A model generated the notes under the pieces. That model was not told the DNA's origin, searched no databases, and saw only the letters and a program-made list of their open reading frames with translations. DNA of 55,760 nucleotides, from contig JAGCUY010000178.1 of NCBI GenBank assembly GCA_017962605.1, forward strand, positions 1 to 55,760. Direction: 5' to 3'. The translations under genes were made by a program, and so were the position numbers. Shown here one piece after another: positions 41,901 through 49,874 of this stretch; the stretch's first letter is position 1, and every line of letters begins with the position of its first letter. The DNA comes from Kiritimatiellia bacterium. GTDB lineage: Bacteria; Verrucomicrobiota; Kiritimatiellia; RFP12; JAAYLN01.

Positions 41901-43338
41901 GCGAGCGCGGCGAAGTCGCCGCCAGCCCAACCATCACGATCAGGCCCAGAACGAACATCACATGGTAATGCCCAATGCCCAGGGTAGGCACTCCCGCCGG
42001 ATCGATCCCTGCGGGCAGCGTGGCGGCGGGCAACGCCGCAGCCATGCCCAGCGCCACCAGCGCCAGCACAGCCGCGCCAACCAGCGCGGCGCGAGCCATG
42101 CGCACCATCGAGCCTGAGGAGTTCGCGGAGAGTCCCCCGCCAGTTCTTTCCCAGCCAAACGCCGCCCCCCATGCGGCAAGCCCAAGCGTCCCGGCCAGCA
42201 GCCATGCGAAGCGCAGGTATTTTAGCGGCTCCATGAGCGCGGCATTTGCCGGGTTTTCCGTTCCCACAACGCCCGGTTTCGCCATCAGGCCCGCCAGCAG
42301 CAGAAGGAACAGCCCCAGCCCCAGCAGCGCCGCACTGGCCACCGCCACAACCTTGCTGTTGTCCGCTTGCATTCCCGCACCCAAGTCCTGCGCCATGTCG
42401 CTCTCTGGTTTTGCACCCCGCCGTCCTCGGCGGGGTCGCGCAAGCTTGCGCGAAAGGCCGCTTCCCACTAAAACCACCAGCGCCAGCCCAAGCGCCACCA
42501 CGCCTGCCGTCACCAGCGCCCCGTTGGGTATGGCCACCTCGGTCTTTATCGCCACCCGTTTCGGGAGGTCCGTCTGCTGGTTCAGCGAACCAAGCTTAAG
42601 AATCATCGCCGCCAGCCCGAATGGCACCATCACTATGATGAAGTCGCGGAAGAGGGCGATGTTCCGGAAAAACACAATCACCACCAGCGGCAGCGCCGCC
42701 AGCAGCAGCACCTGGTAGTTCGTAAGGCCAAGGCCGAACACAAAGGCGGTAATCCAGAGCAGCTTGTCGGTTGGACGCCTCATCCAGCGGTAGGTAAGCA
42801 GCATCACAAGCATCAGGAAGAAGGCGCCAAGCGAATAGACCTCTACAATCGTCGATTGCGACCACATCACCGGCGAGAAGGCGAAAATCAAACTCCCCGC
42901 CACGCCGCCGACGTATGCGATCATGCCATCCCATCCGCCTTTGTTCTGCGCCTCGCAGCCTTCGGCGCGGTCCTCCCCCTCCATCATGTCCGAAGCGGAG
43001 CGCGTAATCAGCATTGCGGTGCAGCCTGCCGCCAATGCGCCGAACACCGCTGAAACCAGGGATATCGCCCACGCCGGATTCGGCTGACCACGGAAAGTGA
43101 CAAAGCTGAAGACCCTCGCGAAGCAGTAGGAGATAATCGTCCAAATGGGATATCCCGGCGGATGCGGAACCCCAAGGTGATCGCCGGCCACGGCCAGTTC
43201 GCCCGAGTCCTCCAACCCCACTGAAGGCCCGAGCGTGAAGAAGTAAACCAAAAATGAGAGAGCCGTCGCTGTCCAGAACGAAGCCCAGTCAATGCGCCTG
43301 AAGAAAGGCGTCTTTTCGTTAAAATCTAGCGTATCCAT
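38992..43338 (-). CDS. DUF2723 membrane glycosyltransferase with TPR tail
   Basis: 1448 residues. The N-terminus (FLVYFFTLGPSVGLEDSGELAVAGDHLGVPHPPGYP) is the hallmark of DUF2723, related to protein O-mannosyltransferases; the DSGE acidic pair is in the first loop. More than ten hydrophobic segments fill residues 25-850, and a soluble TPR-like part follows (about 1050-1420, for example GRTADAERAYNDARVLYPVSPEATF). In-frame repeats add about 289-325, 807-865 and 1221-1260 (palindromic element) and 710-725 (EQQADEGKK). The gene probably transfers sugar from a lipid carrier to exported protein. It stands between pilD and a lipoprotein gene, all on one strand. Confidence 0.85.
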   Translation of the reverse strand: MDTLDFNEKTPFFRRIDWASFWTATALSFLVYFFTLGPSVGLEDSGELAVAGDHLGVPHPPGYPIWTIISYCFARVFSFVTFRGQPNPAWAISLVSAVFGALAAGCTAMLITRSASDMMEGEDRAEGCEAQNKGGWDGMIAYVGGVAGSLIFAFSPVMWSQSTIVEVYSLGAFFLMLVMLLTYRWMRRPTDKLLWITAFVFGLGLTNYQVLLLAALPLVVIVFFRNIALFRDFIIVMVPFGLAAMILKLGSLNQQTDLPKRVAIKTEVAIPNGALVTAGVVALGLALVVLVGSGLSRKLARPRRGRRGAKPESDMAQDLGAGMQADNSKVVAVASAALLGLGLFLLLLAGLMAKPGVVGTENPANAALMEPLKYLRFAWLLAGTLGLAAWGAAFGWERTGGGLSANSSGSMVRMARAALVGAAVLALVALGMAAALPAATLPAGIDPAGVPTLGIGHYHVMFVLGLIVMVGLAATSPRSLVFALPVAAIEITLYVMVQKGVLLGLTHPSTWWFCAPVFFNFALLIFAALALPNGVSVAMTIFASELGLSFYAYMPIVSDLRNPPMNWGYPRTWEGFKHAITRGQYEAIKPTNIFTQKFVHQVGDYFIDLRRQFTLLLAPFGFLPFAAWRWRSGVQRRVTPFRLALGCLAVTVLFVVLGKLPATGPVLGALRIDKLFIGGLLLLAVFGGVMCVVCQLWTVARRALNPERELRQDGASGEQQADEGKKDTAGLRFLTPLFDDISQQWLIGTAVNFLVMSVVLVMLANPKGDLQDTFIQKVKFISSHGLFALWIGYGRVLGLAELRGWLRLRAPAGDGGVREAAFRSGLRDPVGDDRVQEAAFRAGLRAPTEDGGVQNQGGGARRWLLAAACVMVFLTPLIPIEQNYFNDRLVFELSGAEQNGHDYGWQFGNYQLRGAEAIREELEEDEEPLPNPLYPPEMGQGAVFFGGTDPGRFVPTYMIYSADVRPDVFLITQNALADNTFMSVTRDLYGDELWIPTPKDSEDAFGEFVDDVRTGKRQANSDIVVENGRVQVVGALGVMEINGILCEKIFEHNKRWHDFFVEESYVIPWMYPYLTPHGLIMKINSERTPLTRANTDDDMDFWDWYVRRMTRDGRYRRDIVAQKSFSKLRSAIAGLYMSRGRTADAERAYNDARVLYPVSPEATFRYVQDILMRQRRYAEALEMIEYFCKQDPNNDRGPYVKGVIEEIRRDEARLAELMGKKALRAGSRAPAGDGGVQNQDGGAARRPGGGEQQADNSKVAAVDVAESLEIATLQMKLGAPGLAREAVAGLADAPGLSVAECLKVATILDQLGDAAGAARAMDRIWRKESVRKNADALRTALGIYENTGDLEKLEILFPLYLKTRPDDWQSWLALSSLNAAKGKMDAAAAAMEAAVQHGGDKVAPLIEKTPSLMQVYQHLVRMRREAARSRMPGGSAMPGAAPLGGGFR
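39560..39680 (-). repeat. Palindromic element plus EQQADNSK repeat in the DUF2723 gene (copy near the C-terminus)
   Basis: CCCCGCCG-TCCC-CGGCGGGG follows TTTTGCA. The second hairpin is partly lost. It is joined to TTGCTGTTGTCCGCTTGCTG, which encodes EQQADNSKV. Confidence 0.8.
40755..40920 (-). repeat. Triple palindromic element in the DUF2723 gene
   Basis: Three successive first hairpins: CCCCACCG-TCCT-CGGTGGGG (40782-40801), CCCTGTCG-TCCC-CGACAGGG (40836-40855) and TCCGCCG-TCCC-CGGCGGG (about 40891-40908). Stems differ by paired changes. Each of the first two is followed by GCGCGCA/TCGCGCA-AACC-TG(C/A)GCGA and GGCCGCTTCC. Confidence 0.9.
42345..42475 (-). repeat. Palindromic element plus EQQADNSK repeat in the DUF2723 gene (second frame)
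   Basis: Same DNA element, but translated in a different frame (SRKLARPRRGRRGAKP) from the other copies, followed by MQADNSKVVAV. Confidence 0.85.
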
Positions 43339-43384
43339 GCGGAAAAACCCAACTTCACCAGTTTACACGCCTTAGCCGCTTTTT

Positions 43385-44137
43385 TCAAGGACGCAGCGCC
43401 TTCACCAGCTCGTCGCCCAGCCTTCGCGCGGCGCGGTTGTTGAGGACGAAAGGCTTGTTCTTCGCCCGCCAGCAACTGCCGTCGCCATCCTCTACGAACT
43501 CCACAATCCCGTTGTCAAGTGTCCTTCCGGCGGGATCCAAAAGCGTCCACTCGGCCTTCACGGCCACGATTTCCCGGCTTCTGGCCACTGCCGACACGCC
43601 GAAAAAGCCGAAGGTGTCCACTCCCGGCCGCCGCGCCTTCAGCGCCACAAACCGCTTCAGCGCCACGCGCAGCGTCGCACCACTACCCCGGTTTTGCACC
43701 CCGCGCGTCTCCGGGTTTTGCACCCCGCCGTCCCCGGCGGGGTCGCGCATGCCTGCGCGAAAGGCGTCTTTTAACACCCCGGCTCTCTTCAAGTGCTCCG
43801 CAAGCCTGTCGCGCAAGTCCTCCATCGGCCCGGATGGCTTCCAGTAGAGGCGATCGGGCGCAATGTACCAGCTCTCCGCTGTTCCGGCCCCGCCAAAAAC
43901 CTCCGCGTAGTCCCTCAAATTGCGCGAGAACTCCACGCCCTGGTTATAGGTGCCGGTCTTGTGCGCGAAAGTCGCAACAGAGTGCTTGTCAGAATAGCGC
44001 TCGTCCTTTAATTCCAGCGACACCGCCACGCCAGGCCGCCCCTGCGGCTTCACATCGTTCAGCGGATAGTCGATATGCGCCGTCACGCAGCCCGCCAGCG
44101 CCAGCATTGCCAGCGCACACCCAATGGCAATTCTCAT
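43385..44137 (-). CDS. Putative lipoprotein with repeat insertion
   Basis: 250 residues. Signal peptide with lipobox LAGC (Cys17). The mature part has EFSRNLRDYAEVFGGAGTAESWYIAPDRLYWKP and a C-terminal AEWTLLDPAGRTLDNGIVEF region that resembles ABC-type/auxiliary envelope lipoproteins, but no family is recognised with confidence. Residues about 121-151 (AFRAGMRDPAGDGGVQN...) come from the palindromic element. It overlaps the DUF493 gene by four bases (ATGA), so the two are probably coupled. Confidence 0.75.
   Translation of the reverse strand: MRIAIGCALAMLALAGCVTAHIDYPLNDVKPQGRPGVAVSLELKDERYSDKHSVATFAHKTGTYNQGVEFSRNLRDYAEVFGGAGTAESWYIAPDRLYWKPSGPMEDLRDRLAEHLKRAGVLKDAFRAGMRDPAGDGGVQNPETRGVQNRGSGATLRVALKRFVALKARRPGVDTFGFFGVSAVARSREIVAVKAEWTLLDPAGRTLDNGIVEFVEDGDGSCWRAKNKPFVLNNRAARRLGDELVKALRP
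43688..43776 (-). repeat. Palindromic element in the lipoprotein gene
   Basis: TTTTGCACCCCGC lead occurs twice, then CCCCGCCG-TCCC-CGGCGGGG and TCGCGCA-TGCC-TGCGCGA. In frame. Confidence 0.85.
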
Positions 44138-44400
44138 AGCACCACCTTAACCCCCTTGGCAGCCTTCACGGCATTGTGGAAGCGGTGGTGGGTTGCCCTG
44201 TCGGGGAAATGCACCGACACCTGGTAGGAGCGGTATTTCCCGCCAGACGAGGCGTTGCCAGCCTCCACCGGCGCCCGCAAATCATATTCCTTGCAGATTT
44301 CATGCAGAGTCTGCGCGTCAAACGTTTCGTCGCCAATCACCCTGAAATGGTGCGTCGCCGGGTAAACCTTGCTCTCCTCCGGCTCCTTTGTCCAATCCAT
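44134..44400 (-). CDS. DUF493 (YbeD-like) protein
   Basis: 88 residues, the size of E. coli YbeD. Marks: HHFRVIGDETF near residue 17 and the SSGGKYRSYQVSVHF...A...H..FHNAVKAAKGVKVVL end, which fits the ferredoxin-like regulatory fold. Start ATG 44400 has AAGGAGGAG six bases upstream; the longer frame to 44526 only reads the palindromic element. Role unclear (YbeD is a small regulatory protein linked to lipoate biosynthesis genes). Overlaps the lipoprotein gene by four bases. Confidence 0.8.
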   Translation of the reverse strand: MDWTKEPEESKVYPATHHFRVIGDETFDAQTLHEICKEYDLRAPVEAGNASSGGKYRSYQVSVHFPDRATHHRFHNAVKAAKGVKVVL

Positions 44401-44407
44401 GCCTCTC

Positions 44408-44552
44408 CTCCTTTGGTTTTGCACCCCGCCGCCTTGGTTTTGCACCCCGCCGTCCTCGGCGGGGTCGCGCAAACCTGCGCGAAAGGCCGCTTCCTGCACC
44501 CCGCCGTCCTCGGCGGGGTCGCGCAAGCCTGCGCGAAAGGCCGCCTTTATTC
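44408..44552 (-). repeat. Two tandem palindromic elements between hisD and DUF493
   Basis: Two full units, each CCCCGCCG-TCCT-CGGCGGGG + TCGCGCA-(AA/AG)CC-TGCGCGA + AGGCCGC. This spacer copy is the clearest and serves as the reference. It runs into the last codons of hisD. Confidence 0.9.
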
Positions 44553-45884
44553 GCGCCCCGTCTCCCCAAACCTAATCGTGGCGCTCCTCGCGTGCGCGTC
44601 CAGCCCTTCGATCTTCCCGAAAGTCTCGATCACCGGCAGCGCGTCCTTGAGATCCTCCTTCGTGTATTCGATAATCGAAGTCCTGCGCCGGAAATCCTCA
44701 ACCGTCAGGCCGGAGAACTTCGCAGCCGCGCCGCCTGTGGGCAGAACATGGCTTGGGCCTGCGGCGAAGTCGCCCGCAGGCTCTGGCGCCCACGGCCCCA
44801 CGAAAATCGCACCAGCCCGCTTCAGCCGCGGCAGCAGCTTGCGCGGCGATTTCGTCAGCACCTCAAGATGCTCCGGCGCGAAGGCATCCGCCAGGTCCGC
44901 CGCATCCTCAAGAGTGGGCGTCACTACCATCAGCAGCCCGCCCGCCTCGATTGTCGGCGCCATGCGCCCGATTCGCGAGCAAAGCGCCAGCTGGCGGTCA
45001 AGTTCGGCATCCACGGCCTTTGCCAGGGCTTCGGAGTCCGTCACCAGGAGGGCCTTCTCCTTGCCGGTACCGTGCTCGATCTGCGAAAGCAGGTCCGCCG
45101 CCACCCATGCCGGGTTGGCCGCGCCATCTGCCACCACGCAAATTTCGCTCGGCCCCGCCACCTGGTCAAGGGCGACCTCGCCGTAAACCAACTTCTTGGC
45201 AGCCGTCACGAAAGCGCCGCCGGGGCCGACCAGTTTCTGGACAGGCCGCACCGTCTGTGTCCCGTAGGCAAGCATGCCAACGCCCTGGATGCCGCCGATG
45301 CGGTATATCTCCGTGGCGCCGGCGATCTTCAGGGCGTAGAGCAGCACAGGGTTCACCGTGCCGTCCTTCGCGCAAGGGGTGATTGCCACAATCTCCTTAA
45401 CACCAGCCACCTGGGCAAGCGTAGCCGTCATCACCGAAGTCGAAGCCAGAGGCGCCGTTCCGCCTGGCACGTAAACACCGATGCGCTCAAAAGGCAGGAA
45501 ACGCTCGCCGAGGATGCCGCCGTGGAGAGTCTTGATTTGCCAGTCAGGTCGCATCCCGGCCTTGGCGAAGGCGGTCACGCGCCTATGCGCCTCGCGCACG
45601 CCGCGCTTTACTGCGGAAGGCGTCGCTTTTTCGGCCGCGGCCAGCTCCTTGGCGCCAATGCGCATCGTCTTGGCCGTCAGCGCCACGCCGTCAATGCGCT
45701 TCTCGGCGGCAAGGACAGCCGCGTCGCCGCGCTCGCGCACATCGCGCAAAATCTCGGCGGCGATCCGCTCCGCCTCCGGGTCAAAGGCCGGCCTTGCGAG
45801 AAAATCCCGCACCCTCTTGATGGGCCTTGCAGCCCCGCTCTTAACAATCCTGTTCATCGTCTTGGTCCTAAAATCGTTTGCCAT
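44547..45884 (-). CDS. hisD: Histidinol dehydrogenase
   Basis: Last two oxidations of histidine synthesis; zinc enzyme. 445 residues with ERIGVYVPGGTAPLASTSVMTA, TVRPVQKLVGPGGAFVTAAKK, DQVAGPSEICVVAD, and the catalytic E-H in DAFAPEHLEVLT. The GPSHVLPTGGAAAKFSGLTV region is intact. ATG at 45884 has only a G-rich run upstream; ATG 45857 (MNRIVKSG) has AGGA eight bases before and may be the true start. No other his genes are in the window. A repeat array lies directly upstream. Confidence 0.95.
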   Translation of the reverse strand: MANDFRTKTMNRIVKSGAARPIKRVRDFLARPAFDPEAERIAAEILRDVRERGDAAVLAAEKRIDGVALTAKTMRIGAKELAAAEKATPSAVKRGVREAHRRVTAFAKAGMRPDWQIKTLHGGILGERFLPFERIGVYVPGGTAPLASTSVMTATLAQVAGVKEIVAITPCAKDGTVNPVLLYALKIAGATEIYRIGGIQGVGMLAYGTQTVRPVQKLVGPGGAFVTAAKKLVYGEVALDQVAGPSEICVVADGAANPAWVAADLLSQIEHGTGKEKALLVTDSEALAKAVDAELDRQLALCSRIGRMAPTIEAGGLLMVVTPTLEDAADLADAFAPEHLEVLTKSPRKLLPRLKRAGAIFVGPWAPEPAGDFAAGPSHVLPTGGAAAKFSGLTVEDFRRRTSIIEYTKEDLKDALPVIETFGKIEGLDAHARSATIRFGETGRE

Positions 45885-46198
45885 CCCCCTGCCGTCCCCT
45901 TCTTGCCATCGTCCCCTTGCAATCCCTATCTTGTTGTTGTCCGCTTGCTGTCCTTCCCTGTCCTGATTCGCAGGCTCTGTTCCGCGTATCTTCTCGTTGT
46001 TGTCCGCTTGTTGTCCTTCGCTGTCCTGATTCGCGGGCTCCGTCCCGCGTATCTTCTTGCTGTCGTCCGCTTGCTGTCCCTCTCTTGCCGTCCTCTTCTT
46101 GTTGTCGTCCGCTTGTTGTCCTTCGCTGTCCTGATTCGCGGGCTCCGTCCCGCGTATCTTCTTGCTGTTGTCCGCTTGCTGTTCTTTTCTCTCGCTTC
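45880..46198 (-). repeat. Array of two alternating repeats upstream of hisD
   Basis: Five copies of GTTGTCCGCTTG(C/T)TGTcc (first at 45936) alternate with three copies of CTGATTCGCGGGCTCCGT followed by CCCGCGTATCTTC (45963-45993, 46026-46056, 46131-46161). The second type contains CGCGGG-CTCCGT-CCCGCG as a hairpin. All three minus-strand frames are free of stops over most of the array. Confidence 0.85.
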
Positions 46199-46231
46199 CT
46201 TCTCTCGCTCTCCCATCCTGCGCCGCGCAGC

Positions 46232-48733
46232 CTATTGCACAACAAAAGTCGTCATCTTGATATCCCCTGCGGCGATCTCCACATCGTCTATCGCCAGCGC
46301 CTGAGCGCTGCCACAGTTTGCATCATTGGAAAGATAGAACCACCCAAGGTATAGAATCTCGCCGGACACCAGTGGCATTGCCAGAGTCACCTTCTCGCTT
46401 ATCCTCTTTATGGTCGGATCCGCCCCAAGCGTCAATTCCGTCGTATCGGTTTTTCCATCTTCTTTTTTGGGATCAGCTGTTGTCGTAAGCGTGAATTCAC
46501 CGCCGACCTCAGTCCACTCCACGCCATCTCCGGAAGTGTATAAAGCCAGTGTCTTGGCATTTCCGTTGCGCCACTTCTCAACACTGTATGAAATCCAAAG
46601 CCTCTCCAGCGCGACAGCGCCAACATTCTTCACTGGCACCATCAAGGCACAGGTTCTATATGGCGAAGAAGAACCACTTGATGACAAAAAACCAAGTGCC
46701 CTGTCATCAGTATTCGTTCCCATATTGTAAATGTCAGCGTTTATTATGCTAATTCCGCCATTGCTGTTTGTCGCGCGCTTGTTAGTGGAATTCCCTGCAT
46801 TTGCGTAATTCAGCGCGTTTGTGCAATGGAGCACATTCGTATTCGCCACTCGCCACGCCTCCGGCAGTGTCGCCGTTGCGATTGTCCCCATTGAGTCAAA
46901 GTTCTCCCTCAGGACGCCACCCTTTGCGATGCGAAGCACGGGTTTCTCACGCACCGTCACATTGAAAAACGCGGTTGAGTCCATCTTTTCTTCGTCTTTT
47001 ACAGCGGAGAGTGTTACCACGAACTCCAGCGGCTGCTCAAGCAAGGCGTCCTCTGCCGAAGGAGCATAGTATGCGATTCCGCCCGCAATCCAACAATTGC
47101 CGCTCACATTTTCAGAACAAGCCGCAAAGTTCGTCGCCGTGGCATATTCCATGCTCCCAGAGAATGGCACCACAACCGCATTCGTGTCGCCGACATAAAC
47201 AAACTGATCTTCAATCTCCTCTATTGATGGCCGAATGAAAACAGTCGGATCCATCTCATCATAACCCTTCAACACTATGCTGTCCTTGTTGAAGCAGAAA
47301 GATCCGCTTTCATTTGATGTTCCCCAAGCGTAAAGACGCAATGTCATGCCCACCCCTAGAGGCAGAATCCCAATCGTGGAAAGATCAAGCGAAAAAGAAC
47401 TTGTTGTTTCGGTTCCTGAAACACCAAAAGTTTCAACGTTTCCAAGGTCAAAAGCCACTATTCCATTTGTGGAGCATGTCCAACTAAAATTGGTTGGCCC
47501 CGTAGAGGATCGGTACAGATTGTATTCTAACGCGACTGGTGTCAAAGAATAATTATCCGCAACGTCAAAGGTCACTTCAAGATATTTCCCTTGCCCCTTC
47601 GCATCCTCAAAAGTCGTCACATTAAAATTCTTTGCCCCAAAAGTTCCCTGTTTCCCGGCGGCAGGAGCGCCATCGCCACGGGAAACAACCGCGCTTGTCA
47701 GTGATGCGTCTAACGGCGTATCGGCAGCAAAGCTCCCAACATCTGTGTAAGACTTTGATTCAATTGTCCAAGTGGCCAGAGACTTCAAAACCCTCTGCAC
47801 GGTAAGAGTAAAGGCATTCGTTGCGCAGACATCACCCACAGTAAGCACCGCCAGCACTTGGTGTGTGCCGACATCTTCCGCTGTTGGGGCGATGTGGAGC
47901 ATGCCGTCCTCAATGAAATAAGAACCCGTCAAATTGGCATCTTCTGGCGACACCCCAACTCCATCGGCCACCACCAACAGGTTTGTAGAAACGACAACCC
48001 CCTCGTCGCCTGAAATTGTCAGGGCGATATCCCTTGAGTCTCCTACATCAACCGTAAGGTCACTTGCCCCGGAAATCCTCGGCCCCACACCTTCTCCCCC
48101 ACCGCCTTGCGATGTATCCGTTGCTGTGCCAGTGAGAGTGATGGAATCCTTAAGGTAAAGAGGGCCACTTTTATTCATTGAGGTCACATAAAGTTCCAGT
48201 CTTATAGCCGTTCCCGCCGAAAGCACTCCTAGAGAAGAAAGTGACAGCATCCCTTCAATTTTCTCTCTGTTGTTTTTGTCAACAGGTGTAGCGCTATTGC
48301 CTAAAAGCGAAATCTCTGTTCCGTCCTTGTAGCATCTCCAAATAAAGTTTGTCGGGCCCGTAGTGCCAGAACGTTGGACTGCGTATGACATCTCGTTCAG
48401 AAAGACGGAACTCTCCAACCCAATTGTGAATGAAATAACAAAATATGTTGCCGATTCTTTTGCGGCAGCGCCGCTTGTCGCATATCCTGCGATGCTAGAA
48501 TCACCGGCCTCCACAGCAGGTGAATTGCCACGCTTTAACATTGCATTCGTGATAGCCCAAGAAAACGTTGTTTCAACTGGTGATATTTCCGTTAAAGCTT
48601 TCAATTGGGTTTTGCTTAAATCCCAACTAACCAGCGTGTCGGCGTTCGCCAAGGGTGCCGTGGCAAAAGCAATAGCCAGAAGGGAGAAGCGTGTGAAGGT
48701 GGCAGCGCAGCGCCGCATGATAGAGCACAACAT
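46232..48733 (-). CDS. Secreted beta-rich protein with repeated domain
   Basis: 833 residues (or 828 from the ATG at 48718, MRRCAATF). A signal peptide ends near ANADT. Two related segments, about 36-205 and 325-500, each begin with a WDLS/WTIES strand and contain GTTGPTNFIWRCY / SSTGPTNFSWTCS, LSLSSLGVLSAGTAIRLELYV / LDLSTIGILPLGVGMTLRLYA and end KDSI-L-G. Ig-like repeats lie between, and a C-terminal 200 residues contain ENFDSMGTI...AWRVANTN and AIDDVEIA, as in secreted endonuclease-associated or lamin-tail proteins. Surface or polysaccharide role likely; no catalysis recognised. Confidence 0.75.
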   Translation of the reverse strand: MLCSIMRRCAATFTRFSLLAIAFATAPLANADTLVSWDLSKTQLKALTEISPVETTFSWAITNAMLKRGNSPAVEAGDSSIAGYATSGAAAKESATYFVISFTIGLESSVFLNEMSYAVQRSGTTGPTNFIWRCYKDGTEISLLGNSATPVDKNNREKIEGMLSLSSLGVLSAGTAIRLELYVTSMNKSGPLYLKDSITLTGTATDTSQGGGGEGVGPRISGASDLTVDVGDSRDIALTISGDEGVVVSTNLLVVADGVGVSPEDANLTGSYFIEDGMLHIAPTAEDVGTHQVLAVLTVGDVCATNAFTLTVQRVLKSLATWTIESKSYTDVGSFAADTPLDASLTSAVVSRGDGAPAAGKQGTFGAKNFNVTTFEDAKGQGKYLEVTFDVADNYSLTPVALEYNLYRSSTGPTNFSWTCSTNGIVAFDLGNVETFGVSGTETTSSFSLDLSTIGILPLGVGMTLRLYAWGTSNESGSFCFNKDSIVLKGYDEMDPTVFIRPSIEEIEDQFVYVGDTNAVVVPFSGSMEYATATNFAACSENVSGNCWIAGGIAYYAPSAEDALLEQPLEFVVTLSAVKDEEKMDSTAFFNVTVREKPVLRIAKGGVLRENFDSMGTIATATLPEAWRVANTNVLHCTNALNYANAGNSTNKRATNSNGGISIINADIYNMGTNTDDRALGFLSSSGSSSPYRTCALMVPVKNVGAVALERLWISYSVEKWRNGNAKTLALYTSGDGVEWTEVGGEFTLTTTADPKKEDGKTDTTELTLGADPTIKRISEKVTLAMPLVSGEILYLGWFYLSNDANCGSAQALAIDDVEIAAGDIKMTTFVVQ

Positions 48734-48850
48734 GACGAAATCTCGTTTTGTGAAAGGGTGGAAAGACTTCTCCCATTATCCCAAATCCCGGCTTCATTTT
48801 CAACCTCTTGACATTTCCCCCACCTTCCGCTAAACTAATCTCCATCGTTT

Positions 48851-49841
48851 TGAAGGGTCTGTCCCCGCAAATTCTAACAAGGAGAAACACTATGCGAATG
48901 CCAAGAGTCAAGGTCGAACGGGAAGCATACTACCATGTGACGAGCAGATGCGCGTTGCAGGAGTATCTCATGGGAGGAGAAGCAAAGGAAATGTTCGTGA
49001 AGATGATGCGACGTGCCGCGTTTTTTTCGGGCGTTAATATCGTCACATACTGTGTCATGGACAATCACTTCCACATCCTCGTAAAAGTGCCCAAACGGCG
49101 CGAGATTTCGGAGGCCACGCTCAAAGAGAGAATCACTGTCCTCTACGGAAAGGACAAGGCAGAGCGAATATTTGCTCGCTGGAAAGCCTTTTTCGAGAAA
49201 GGGTTTGTGGACGACGTGCGGCGAGAACAGGATGCCTTCCGCAAGCGCATGTACGACCTCTCGGAGTTTGGAAAGACGCTGAAGCAACGTTATTCCGTGT
49301 GGTATTGCTCCAATCACACGCGCAAGGTCGGCAACGATCAGCACCAGGAGGAACGTGCAATCATGGGCACCATGTGGCAGGGCCGCTTCCACAGCGTCCT
49401 AGTTGAGTCCACGCAGAAGGCGCTCACCGCAGTGACCGCCTACATAGACATGAACCCGGTGCGGGCAAAGATTGTGTCAAATGCCAAAGCCTACCGGTGG
49501 AGTGGCTATGGTGCCGCCAAACGCGGCGACTCCGACGCCAAGGCTGCGCGCAAGCCAATTGATAGCTCGCTTTACGACTCCATCCTTGAGGAAAAAACGT
49601 ATGGCTTCGCCAAACAAATTCCAAGCGTCTCACGCGGAGTTGCCTTTGGCACCGCCAAGTTTGTCACAGCCACGATAAATGAGTTGCATGGCGAGAGACG
49701 AACACAAACAACTGCGTCACCTCTTGCAGAGAAAGGCACATTGGCTCTTCTCTGTTCAGCAGAAAGACAAAAGGCAAATGCCTGAAAGGCGAAGAAGGGT
49801 GAAGCGAGAAGAAAGAAGAATTTGTGGGGACAGACCCTTCA
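48851..49841. mobile_element. RAYT unit 2 with 25-bp terminal inverted repeats
   Basis: Left end TGAAGGGTCTGTCCCCGCAA plus ATTCT at 48851-48875. The reverse complement at 49817-49841 differs at one of 25 bases. The transposase gene is the only content. Confidence 0.8.
48892..49785 (+). CDS. REP-associated tyrosine transposase (RAYT, Y1_Tnp)
   Basis: Start ATG 48892 (MRMPRVKVEREAYYHVTSRC) with AAGGAG upstream; the longer frame to 48808 crosses the left terminal repeat. 297 residues. HUH motif NHFHILVKVP near residue 60 and catalytic tyrosine in TAYIDMNPVRAKIV near 185. About half the positions look shared with RAYT 1, including SRGVAFG-KFV-ATI. It carries a RKVGNDQHQEERA insert before TMWQGRFHSVLV. 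It looks intact. Confidence 0.9.
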   Translation: MRMPRVKVEREAYYHVTSRCALQEYLMGGEAKEMFVKMMRRAAFFSGVNIVTYCVMDNHFHILVKVPKRREISEATLKERITVLYGKDKAERIFARWKAFFEKGFVDDVRREQDAFRKRMYDLSEFGKTLKQRYSVWYCSNHTRKVGNDQHQEERAIMGTMWQGRFHSVLVESTQKALTAVTAYIDMNPVRAKIVSNAKAYRWSGYGAAKRGDSDAKAARKPIDSSLYDSILEEKTYGFAKQIPSVSRGVAFGTAKFVTATINELHGERRTQTTASPLAEKGTLALLCSAERQKANA

Positions 49842-49874
49842 TTATGGTAATGTTTGAGGAGCAGATAGCGGGGG

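Noticed and set aside
44401..44526. Longer N-terminus of the DUF493 protein
   Set aside because: It only reads the palindromic element; a strong ribosome site precedes ATG 44400.
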